A stretch of DNA of 64,000 nt from Kribbella flavida DSM 17836 (GTDB lineage: Bacteria; Actinomycetota; Actinomycetes; Propionibacteriales; Kribbellaceae). Numbering within the stretch: the first letter of the stretch is position 1; every line of letters starts with the position of its first letter. Made by a program: the position numbers and the translations under genes. Of this stretch, positions 25,729-32,601 are shown piece by piece. The stretch covers positions 4,588,001 to 4,652,000 of the forward strand of contig NC_013729.1 in NCBI RefSeq assembly GCF_000024345.1, read 5' to 3'. Below the pieces are notes generated by a model, which saw only the letters and a program-made list of their open reading frames with translations, was not told the DNA's origin and made no database searches.

Positions 25729-27728
25729 CAGCTGGTCCTCCCGGTCAGGTGCGGGGACAGGGGTGCCGGCGCGCTGCTGTCGTACAACGAGTCCAGCAGT
25801 TCCCGCATTGCCATCAGCGCCGCCCTCGCTTCGGTGATCACGCCGTCCAGACATCCTGCTTCCGCCAACCCGATCATCCGGCTCGTCCGGGTCAGGACAC
25901 TGTCGTGCAGCCCCGCGGCGACTCGTTGGCGCTCGGTGTGGACCGCGGCCACGGCGGCCCGTACCTCCTCGGAAAGTGCTTCGTCGGCGTCGTCGAGGCC
26001 GGAATACCTTCGCCGGCGCACGGCGCGCCCGGCTGCCCAGCACCCCAGCAGCGGGACCAGCACGGCCAGAGCCACCAGCACGCTCAGGAAGACCCCGTAC
26101 CCCACGTCGCCCGGCTCGCCCTCGAGGGGAGCGACGACTTCGATCGCTCCCATCGCGACGCCGAAGCCCCCTGCCGAGATGACCGCCGACAACCACGTTC
26201 GGCGGGAAGGACCGCCGTACAGGCCGACGGCGTAGACCGCGGCTGCATGTGCGCCGACGACGAACAGCGCGCCCAGGTCGAACGTGGCCGGCAGCACACC
26301 CGGGCCCATCAGCACCGGCCACAGCCAGCCGGCCGCGACGACGCCTCCCAGCGTGCCCCACGGCCGGTCCCGCCGCCCGAGCAAAGCCAGTCCCGGAATC
26401 AGCGTCAGCAGCAACCCAAGGCTCGTCACAGCTGCCCGATCCGCGGGGCGCTCGTCGGCGAGCGCCGTGAGCACCGCATCGGCCGGTGGAACGACGGCAG
26501 CGAGCGCGATGCCCGTATCGATCGCCCACCGCTTCAGCCGCGCGCCCACCGGGGGCGGTGGCCGGAACGGCGGCATCTGCGCGGACGAGGGCTCGGGAGC
26601 GGCCGGACCACTGTCCCCGCGGACGGTCGCCCGAACTCGCCAGCCACCGTCAGGGCCGGGGCCTGCGGTGAGAGTGCCACCGGCTGCCGCGGCTCGCTCA
26701 GTCATTCCTGCGACCCCACGGCCACTTCCCTGCCGGATGATCGGGATCGCCGCGCCCCGGCCGTTCTCGACCAGCACCACGATCCAGTCGCCTTCTCGCC
26801 GTACGTCGACTCGCACGGCGGCGCCCGGCGCGTACCGCAAGGTGTTGGTGAGCGATTCCCGCACGATCCCGAAGACGGCTCCCGCGGCCGGTCCGGAGAA
26901 CTCCGGGTCGATGTCGACCCGGACCTGCTGCCCCAGTCGCTCGAAGGCCCGAGCGAGCTCGGCGATCCGTCCGGCCGGCGGCTCGGCCTGCTCACGTTCG
27001 CCCGTTTCCAGCACGGCAACCAGCCGGCGCAACGCTGTCAGGGTCTCCCGCCCGGTCTTCGCGGCGAAGGTCAGCGCTTCGCCGGCCAGCTCAGGTTGGC
27101 GGTCGCTCAGCCGCTGTGCCGCGCTGCTGCTGACAACGATCGAGGTGAGGTGGTGGGCACTGACGTCGTGCAGGTCGCGAGCGAGTCGCCGACGCTCGAT
27201 GGCAGCCGCGTCGCGCGCTCGTTCCGCGATGGCCTGTGCGCGTCTCACCGCTTCGGCCCGCCTGGCCTTGCCTCGGCGGCGTTTCCCGCCCAAGCCGCCG
27301 ATGCAGGCGTACACGATCAGGTTGCTGACGGCACTGACAACCAGGTCCTCGCGACCGAAGACGCCGAAGGCAACCACGCTCTGCACCACGATGAGGACGG
27401 TGACCGCGCGCCAGGTGATCGCCCCGCGGCACCGGACCGCAACGGAGTACAAGGCGACCGTCTCGGCCGGTAGCGGGCCCACGCTGTCCGGCGAAGTGGC
27501 GAGCTGACCGAGGACCGTCACCAGCGTCACCACGCACAGCGTCACCACGGGCGCACGTCGCCGGAAGCCCAAAGCGGCAGCAGCCACGACCGTCGCAGCG
27601 TCAGCCGCAGCGTACTCGGCGCGGCTCAGTTGGGCCTCTTCGGCGGCCACGATCGCGTGGAACACCGCCACGTATCCTGCGGCCAGCAGGACCGGCAGCA
27701 GCCAGTTGCGCACGTGTTCCCTCACCAC
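25728..27728 (-). CDS. Double-module NarL-type sensor histidine kinase
   Basis: 666 residues, far longer than the usual 380-430. Residues 1-145: about four membrane segments; 165-240: HisKA_3 with phospho-acceptor His187 (RRRLARDLHDVSAHH); 280-370: HATPase with N-box RESLTNTLRYA and G-box GSGRGVAGMTER. After a Pro-rich linker, residues about 400-565 contain a second set of around five membrane segments, and 585-650 a second HisKA_3-like helix pair with His608 (RQRVAAGLHDSVLTR) but no second ATPase domain before the stop. The second module may be a decoy, a sensor accessory, or a substrate phosphorylated in trans by the first. ATG at 27728. Confidence 0.88.
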   Translation of the reverse strand: MVREHVRNWLLPVLLAAGYVAVFHAIVAAEEAQLSRAEYAAADAATVVAAAALGFRRRAPVVTLCVVTLVTVLGQLATSPDSVGPLPAETVALYSVAVRCRGAITWRAVTVLIVVQSVVAFGVFGREDLVVSAVSNLIVYACIGGLGGKRRRGKARRAEAVRRAQAIAERARDAAAIERRRLARDLHDVSAHHLTSIVVSSSAAQRLSDRQPELAGEALTFAAKTGRETLTALRRLVAVLETGEREQAEPPAGRIAELARAFERLGQQVRVDIDPEFSGPAAGAVFGIVRESLTNTLRYAPGAAVRVDVRREGDWIVVLVENGRGAAIPIIRQGSGRGVAGMTERAAAAGGTLTAGPGPDGGWRVRATVRGDSGPAAPEPSSAQMPPFRPPPPVGARLKRWAIDTGIALAAVVPPADAVLTALADERPADRAAVTSLGLLLTLIPGLALLGRRDRPWGTLGGVVAAGWLWPVLMGPGVLPATFDLGALFVVGAHAAAVYAVGLYGGPSRRTWLSAVISAGGFGVAMGAIEVVAPLEGEPGDVGYGVFLSVLVALAVLVPLLGCWAAGRAVRRRRYSGLDDADEALSEEVRAAVAAVHTERQRVAAGLHDSVLTRTSRMIGLAEAGCLDGVITEARAALMAMRELLDSLYDSSAPAPLSPHLTGRTS

Positions 27729-27748
27729 CGAAGCATAAGAGGATGCGT

Positions 27749-27804
27749 GTCTCTACCCAGCGATAGAGACGCCCACCGTCCGCCCTCTACCCAGCGACAG
27801 AGAC
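27749..27804. promoter_or_regulatory. Two direct repeats, each an inverted repeat, between divergent genes
   Basis: CTCTACCCAGCGA occurs at 27751 and again 34 bp on at 27785. Each copy is bracketed by GTCTCTA/TAGAGAC-type arms (27749-27770 perfect; 27785-27804 partial). It is positioned to control both the kinase/regulator operon and the CPBP protease gene, so it is the best binding-site candidate for the NarL-type regulator. Confidence 0.5.
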
Positions 27805-27859
27805 GCGGGTCGCTCTGCGGACTGACGCCAAAGACGGCGAGGGTCGACAGGCTGAAGCC

Positions 27860-28870
27860 ATGACGCTGAAGCACCCGCTAGAACCGCTCGCCTACCAGCG
27901 GCTCGCCTGGATCACCGGTCGGCACCGCTGGTGGCGGCCCTTGACCGGAACCGTGGTCCTGCTGGTCCTGATGGCTGTCGCGACGACAGCGACCTACGAA
28001 GCGGGCGTGCTCGTCGCCAAGGCGCGCGGCATCCCGTTTGACGCGGACGGATGGCCGTTGCTCGGCGAGGTCGGCGAGGTGACCGTCGATCTGCTCGCTG
28101 TGGCGGTGTGGCTCCCAGCAGTCGCCTTGACCGTCCGCTGGATTCAGCAGCGGCCCTGGGGATCGGTCTCTTCGGTGGCCGGCCGGATTCGGTGGGGCTG
28201 GCTCGGTCGATGCCTGGCGATCGCCGCACCGACCGTCGTGGTGGCGCTGGTCTGCGGTGGCGCCTTGTCCTCGCTCACCGATCCGGGCGTGCCGCCGGAC
28301 GACGAGGCCGGTTGGGTGGGCGGGAGGACGTTCCTGGCGGGCCTGGCGGTGATCATCCTCCTCGTCCCGTTGCAGGCTGCTGCCGAGGAGTACGTGTTCC
28401 GGGGCTGGTTGCTGCAGGCAACCGGTGCGTTCTTACGGTCACCCTGGCTCGTGCTGGCGCCGCAGGCGGCGCTGTTCGCAGCGGCCCATGGCTGGGGTAC
28501 TCCGTGGGGATTCGCCGACCTTGCCGCGTACGGGGCGCTGACCGGTTGGCTCACGATCCGTACCGGCGGATTGGAGGCGGCCATCGCCCTGCACGTGGTG
28601 ACCAACCTCATTCCGATGAGCGCGGCAGCCTCCTTCGTCGGCGGACTGGCCTCCGACGAGACCGCGGCCGACATGCCCTGGTCCATGGCCGTGGCCGACG
28701 TGATCGCGTGCTGCCTCTACGCCGCGGTGATTCTGCGCCTCGCGCGGCGTCGGAAGCTTGCCACGCATCACCTTCCTCCGCAGGGCCCGGCTGACGACTC
28801 GCATCGACCGTGGGGCGGAGCGGCTACCTACCCGCCGGTGGAAGCTGCAGCCGGTCGTCAACCTGCGTAG
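27860..28870 (+). CDS. CPBP-family intramembrane glutamic endopeptidase (ABI/Rce1-like)
   Basis: 336 residues with about eight membrane segments. Catalytic motifs of the CPBP/Rce1 superfamily are in place: Glu176-Glu177 and Arg181 in AAEEYVFRGW, His210 in FAAAHGWG, and His245/Asn249 in ALHVVTNL. ATG at 27860. In bacteria such proteins modify or degrade membrane peptides and are often linked with bacteriocin self-immunity. Here it is divergent from a two-component system with a shared repeated element, so it may respond to envelope stress (inference). The C-terminal ~40 residues are hydrophilic and Pro-rich. Confidence 0.9.
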   Translation: MTLKHPLEPLAYQRLAWITGRHRWWRPLTGTVVLLVLMAVATTATYEAGVLVAKARGIPFDADGWPLLGEVGEVTVDLLAVAVWLPAVALTVRWIQQRPWGSVSSVAGRIRWGWLGRCLAIAAPTVVVALVCGGALSSLTDPGVPPDDEAGWVGGRTFLAGLAVIILLVPLQAAAEEYVFRGWLLQATGAFLRSPWLVLAPQAALFAAAHGWGTPWGFADLAAYGALTGWLTIRTGGLEAAIALHVVTNLIPMSAAASFVGGLASDETAADMPWSMAVADVIACCLYAAVILRLARRRKLATHHLPPQGPADDSHRPWGGAATYPPVEAAAGRQPA

Positions 28871-28903
28871 CTGCCGGTCCACCGGCCTGGCCTTCTTCCG
28901 GGT

Positions 28904-29941
28904 TCAGAGCACCTCGAGGCTGTCGGTGGCCAGGGTGATGACTGCGCCGTCCAGGTGGAGGCGGCAGGCGATCGCGTGTCCGGCGCAGGCGAACATCGCC
29001 GGGCCGGCGACGTCGACCACCTTGTACGCAACCGGTTGCGTACAAGGCTCTGCCGGCGCGACCTGCTCCTGGTGACAGCCGAGAACGTGGCAGCTCGCTG
29101 CCTCGCCCACGTTCACCAGGGTGAGACCGTGGTCGGGGCAGACTCCCCACGTCACACCGCAGACCTGCCCCTCACTGGCTGCCAGGCGGATCAAGTCGCC
29201 CGCGGTCGACTGCAGTTCGCTGGCCAGCGCGCGGAACGTGTCGGCGGCCTCGTCGAGATCGCGCCGAAGCTGCCGGGACGCCACCGACTCGGGCAATCCC
29301 TGGGTGGCCGCGAGCAGGTCCTCGGAGAGCGCTTTCGCGGCGAGGGCGATCTCGTCCACCCGGACCGGCGTACCGAAGCCTGCCGTCCGCGGGTGCGGGG
29401 GCACCTGGCGCATGGTCGAACCCGCTGACACTTGATCACGCCAGTCGCCAGAGGTCCGCGTCTCCGGGCTCGGAGAGCGCTCCCCCGTGTTCTGGGCGTC
29501 GGCGTCGGTGAGTTGGACGGTGGAATTCTGAGCCTGGTCGTCACCGGTGGAATCCTGGGCCCGGTCGTCGCCGGCGGACTCACCAGAACCGCCCGCGGCC
29601 TTACCGCCACCGATCGGAGTCCGCCGCCCGGTCACCCGGGTAGGCACCTCGTGGCCCGGCGCAGCTGGGGCCGGAGGGTTCTTGACCGCCCCGACCTGCG
29701 GACTGCCGGGAGTTTCAGGGCTGTGTGCTTGCGAAGCGTTCATGCCTACCTGTGGGTTCGTGCTGAGGTGGCCGTTGTCTTCAGCCTCACCTTGAGCGTC
29801 CTGCGTGGGGCGGGGCGCTTCCGCGTCCTGTCCCGGCTTGTCCGTGTCCTGGGCGTCCGTTCCGCTCGGCCAGTGCGACCTTTCGGTGTCTGCGCGGTTC
29901 GCCCGCTTGACTCTCACCATTCGCCCGCCCCCTGATGACAT
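28904..29941 (-). CDS. Hypothetical protein: disordered N-terminus, Cys/His-rich C-terminus
   Basis: 345 residues if it starts at the ATG at 29941 (SD GGGGAG within a hairpin); a GTG at 29998 and an ATG nearer MVRVKRANR are alternatives. Residues ~20-190 are rich in Asp, Gln, Pro, Thr and Ser with no hydrophobic core and are probably disordered. About 195-260 is helical (EIALAAKALSEDLLAATQGL, ADTFRALASELQS). The C-terminal ~80 residues carry a CGVTWGVCPDHG, SCHVLGCHQE, PCTQ and CAGHAIACRLH array that looks like a zinc-binding module. No membrane segment. Unknown family. The C-terminal coding region contains a perfect 28-bp DNA palindrome. Confidence 0.75.
   Translation of the reverse strand: MSSGGGRMVRVKRANRADTERSHWPSGTDAQDTDKPGQDAEAPRPTQDAQGEAEDNGHLSTNPQVGMNASQAHSPETPGSPQVGAVKNPPAPAAPGHEVPTRVTGRRTPIGGGKAAGGSGESAGDDRAQDSTGDDQAQNSTVQLTDADAQNTGERSPSPETRTSGDWRDQVSAGSTMRQVPPHPRTAGFGTPVRVDEIALAAKALSEDLLAATQGLPESVASRQLRRDLDEAADTFRALASELQSTAGDLIRLAASEGQVCGVTWGVCPDHGLTLVNVGEAASCHVLGCHQEQVAPAEPCTQPVAYKVVDVAGPAMFACAGHAIACRLHLDGAVITLATDSLEVL
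29020..29047. repeat. Perfect 28-bp palindrome inside a coding sequence
   Basis: The half CCTTGTACGCAACC (29020-29033) is followed directly by its exact reverse complement (29034-29047) with no spacer. It lies in the codons for PCTQPVAYKVV near the end of the hypothetical gene. It could be a protein-binding site or a cruciform; nothing nearby explains it. Confidence 0.85.
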
Positions 29942-29945
29942 GTCT

Positions 29946-29978
29946 CCCCGGTGGCCGATGGTGTCATGCCCACCGGGG
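29946..29978 (-). promoter_or_regulatory. Hairpin overlapping the ribosome binding site of the hypothetical gene
   Basis: CCCCGGTGG (29946-29954) and CCACCGGGG (29970-29978) form a perfect 9-bp stem with a 15-base loop. In the minus-strand mRNA the downstream arm ends in the GGGG of the Shine-Dalgarno sequence, five bases from the ATG at 29941. The remaining 29979-30227 region shows no gene. Confidence 0.4.
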
Positions 29979-30227
29979 GTGCGACCAGAGGAAGTCACCG
30001 AGCGTCACACAGGGCTGACCTTGTCTTGCACACAGCAACGGCCCCAGCCGGTGAACTCGCCCGGAAATCCGCGCCCACACCCACCTCGTCCAACCCGCTA
30101 TCTGCCCGCCGTAGTCCCCGACGAACCACACCACCGGCATTTCCCAACACGCCCTTAACACTTGCCGTCGGGACGTGTCGGTAACTACACGGAGCGAAGC
30201 CGTGCTGCTCCGAGGAAAAAATCTTCG

Positions 30228-30256
30228 TGACGAGTTACATCGAGAATCGATACAAT
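30228..30256 (+). promoter_or_regulatory. Leaderless promoter and inverted repeat of the marR-epoxide hydrolase operon
   Basis: TGACGA (30228-30233), 17 bases, TACAAT (30251-30256), then only seven bases to the GTG at 30264. ATCGA (30239-30243) and TCGAT (30247-30251) form an inverted repeat touching the -10, a likely autorepression site. Confidence 0.5.
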
Positions 30257-30263
30257 TGCGCGC

Positions 30264-30710
30264 GTGACCGAGCCGACACTCGAACTGGACGAACTGACGA
30301 CGGCGATCGAGGACTTCATCACGCTCTTCATCCGGCTGCCCTCGGTCCGCAGACTGAGCTTCTCCAGCCTCTCGGTGCTGCACACGCTGGCCCGGCGCGG
30401 GCCGCTGAGGCTGACCGACCTGACCGCCACCGAGCAGTTGAAGCAGCCGGCGCTCACCAGCCTGGTCGCGAAGCTCGAGCGCGACGGCCTGGTGTCCCGA
30501 GCGCCGGATCCGAGCGACGGGCGAGCCGTGCTGCTGTCTCTGACCGCCGCGGGACAGCAGATCGTCGATGCCCGCCGGGCGAGCCGGGTGGAGCGGCTCG
30601 GACAGCTCGTGGACCGGCTGAGCACCGAAGAACGCGCGATCTTGACCGACTCCGTCCAGGTGCTGAAGCGGCTGACCGAGGTCGCCGCCGACGACCACCA
30701 GACCGATTGA
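30264..30710 (+). CDS. MarR-family transcriptional regulator
   Basis: 148 residues. Winged-helix signatures: LTDLTATEQLKQPALTSLVAKLERDGLVSRAPDPSDGRAVLLSLT (about 50-95), with the DxR wing, framed by dimerisation helices (AIEDFITLFIRL; RVERLGQLVDRLSTEERAIL). GTG at 30264 immediately after a -10 box. Seven bases separate its stop from the epoxide hydrolase ATG, so the two form one operon; it probably responds to the hydrolase substrate or a related aromatic/lipophilic compound. Confidence 0.92.
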   Translation: MTEPTLELDELTTAIEDFITLFIRLPSVRRLSFSSLSVLHTLARRGPLRLTDLTATEQLKQPALTSLVAKLERDGLVSRAPDPSDGRAVLLSLTAAGQQIVDARRASRVERLGQLVDRLSTEERAILTDSVQVLKRLTEVAADDHQTD

Positions 30711-30717
30711 GGGGCCC

Positions 30718-31959
30718 ATGGCAACCAATTCCTTCCCGCTCGACCCGGCGCCGCTACACGTTCCGGACGAGGTGCTCGACGATCTCCGGCGCCGGCTGAC
30801 CGCGACCAAATGGCCGCTGGACGTCGGTAACGCCGACGGCCACTACGGCGTACGGCGTACTGATCTGCAGGACCTTGTCGCGTACTGGGCCGACGGGTAC
30901 GACTGGCGGGCCGCAGAGAGCGCGATCAACGCGTACGAGAACTACCGCGTCGAGGTCGACGGCGTACCGGTGCACTTCGTCCGCAAGCCGGGAGTCGGGC
31001 CCAACCCGGTGCCGCTGATCCTGAGCCATGGTTGGCCGTGGACCTTTTGGCACTGGGCGAAGGTGATCGACCGGCTCGCCGACCCGGCGGCGTACGGGGG
31101 TGATCCGGCCGACGCGTTCGACGTGATCGTGCCTTCGCTGCCCGGCTTCGGCTTCTCCACGCCACTCGCCGACCGGCCGGACATGAACTTCTGGAAGATC
31201 GCCGACGTGTGGCACGAGCTGATGACCGGTGTGCTCGGGTACGACAAGTACGCCGCGGCCGGGTGCGACGTGGGCGCGTTGGTGACCGGACAGCTGGGCC
31301 ACAAGTACGCGGACGAGCTCTACGCGATCCACATCGGGTCGGCGCTGAAGCTGACGTTCTTCGAAGGTGAGCGCGCCTGGGACTTCAGCGGCGGGCGCCC
31401 GATCCCGGACGAGCTGCCGGACGACGTGAGGGCACGGATTCTCGAGCTGGACAAGCGGTTCGCGGTCCACCTCGCCGCGCACATGCTGGCGCCGTCGACG
31501 CTCGGCTACGGGCTGGCCGATTCGCCGACCGGCATGCTCGCCTGGATGCTGGAACGCTGGACGAAGTGGTCCGACAACGGCGGAAACGTGGAGAGCGTGT
31601 TCTCGAAGGACGACCTGCTCACGCACGCGACGATCTACTGGGCCGGCAACGCGATCGACACCTCGATCCGTACCTATGCCAACAACAACCGCTATCCGTG
31701 GACCCCGTCGCACGACCGGTGGCCGGTGGTCGAGGCTCCGACCGGCATCACGTTCGTGAGCTACGAGAACCCGCCGGGCGTCACGACGTCCGAGCAGCGC
31801 GTGCAGAACTTCCTCGAGAGCGACCGAGCGGCCTGGTACAACCACGTCAACATCGCCTGCCACGACCGCGGCGGCCACTTCATCCCCTGGGAGATTCCCG
31901 CCGAGTGGACCACCGACCTCCGCAACACGATGCGCCCGTACCGGCCGAGCGAGCACTGA
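30718..31959 (+). CDS. Epoxide hydrolase (alpha/beta hydrolase with EHN domain)
   Basis: 413 residues, matching the microsomal-type epoxide hydrolase family. The N-terminal EHN domain (FPLDPAPLHVPDEVLDDLRRRLTATKWP) precedes the alpha/beta hydrolase core with the oxyanion motif HGWP (104-107), nucleophile Asp184 in AGCDVGALV, the cap domain (about 215-330) and the catalytic His near 391 in RGGHFIPWE. It hydrolyses epoxides to diols through a covalent aspartyl ester. No signal peptide, so cytoplasmic. ATG at 30718. Co-transcribed with the upstream MarR gene; a terminator follows. Confidence 0.92.
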   Translation: MATNSFPLDPAPLHVPDEVLDDLRRRLTATKWPLDVGNADGHYGVRRTDLQDLVAYWADGYDWRAAESAINAYENYRVEVDGVPVHFVRKPGVGPNPVPLILSHGWPWTFWHWAKVIDRLADPAAYGGDPADAFDVIVPSLPGFGFSTPLADRPDMNFWKIADVWHELMTGVLGYDKYAAAGCDVGALVTGQLGHKYADELYAIHIGSALKLTFFEGERAWDFSGGRPIPDELPDDVRARILELDKRFAVHLAAHMLAPSTLGYGLADSPTGMLAWMLERWTKWSDNGGNVESVFSKDDLLTHATIYWAGNAIDTSIRTYANNNRYPWTPSHDRWPVVEAPTGITFVSYENPPGVTTSEQRVQNFLESDRAAWYNHVNIACHDRGGHFIPWEIPAEWTTDLRNTMRPYRPSEH

Positions 31960-31969
31960 CCCGCCGAGC

Positions 31970-32010
31970 CCGTACTGCGAACGAGCCGGCGCAACTCGCT
32001 CGCAGTACGG
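31970..32010 (+). terminator. Hairpin terminator after the epoxide hydrolase
   Basis: A 16-bp stem with one mismatch: CCGTACTGCGAACGAG (31970-31985) pairs with 31995-32010 around a 9-base loop, eleven bases past the stop. It also lies downstream of the convergent YciI gene. Confidence 0.8.
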
Positions 32011-32104
32011 CTCAGTCACTCCCCGGCATCACGCCGCAGGGAGCACCGGCCGGCCGATACCGGCCGGACGCCCCGGGTTGTTCAGGAGTGCGGCGCGACC
32101 GCCG

Positions 32105-32446
32105 CTATCCGGCGATCTCGCGCACGGCGCGGATCTCGACCATGCCGATCTCGGCGACCGGATGCTTGGCTGCGATCTCGATCGCCTCGTCCAGGTCGCG
32201 GCACTCGATCAGGTCGTAGCCGCCCATCTGCTCCTTCGCCTCCGCGAACGGCCCGTCGGTCGTCACCACCCGGCCGTCGCGCCGGCTCACGCCAGTCGCC
32301 TCGGACGCCGGCCGCAGCGCGTCGCCGTGCAGCCGGACACCGCGCGCGGTCATCTCCTCCACCCACGCCTCCGTCGCCGCGATCATCTCCGCCGGCACCG
32401 GCCCGTCGAAGTCCCGATCCGGCCGGATCAGCAGCATGTACTTCAT
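32105..32446 (-). CDS. YciI-family (DGPF domain) protein
   Basis: 113 residues: MKYMLLIRPDRDFDGPVP at the start and TTDGPFAEAKEQMGGYDLIEC (about 67-87) place it firmly in the DGPF/YCII family, with ECRDLDEAIEIAAKHP after it. Start ATG at 32446 with AGGAGAACG. Second such protein in the window; it shares the TDGPF core with the one at 188-580 but little else. No sigma-factor gene adjoins it. Cytoplasmic; function unknown. Confidence 0.92.
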   Translation of the reverse strand: MKYMLLIRPDRDFDGPVPAEMIAATEAWVEEMTARGVRLHGDALRPASEATGVSRRDGRVVTTDGPFAEAKEQMGGYDLIECRDLDEAIEIAAKHPVAEIGMVEIRAVREIAG

Positions 32447-32601
32447 CGTTCTCCTCTCACCGGGCTCGCCCCGAGCGGGCGTTCCGGCCGGGACGTCGAG
32501 GCAAAATTGCAGCTCTTGACATCCGGACGTCGGCGAACCTGTCGGATGCCTCTGACATACTCCCGCCCAGAATGTCACTCTGAGACCCTTGGGGGGGTCC
32601 C

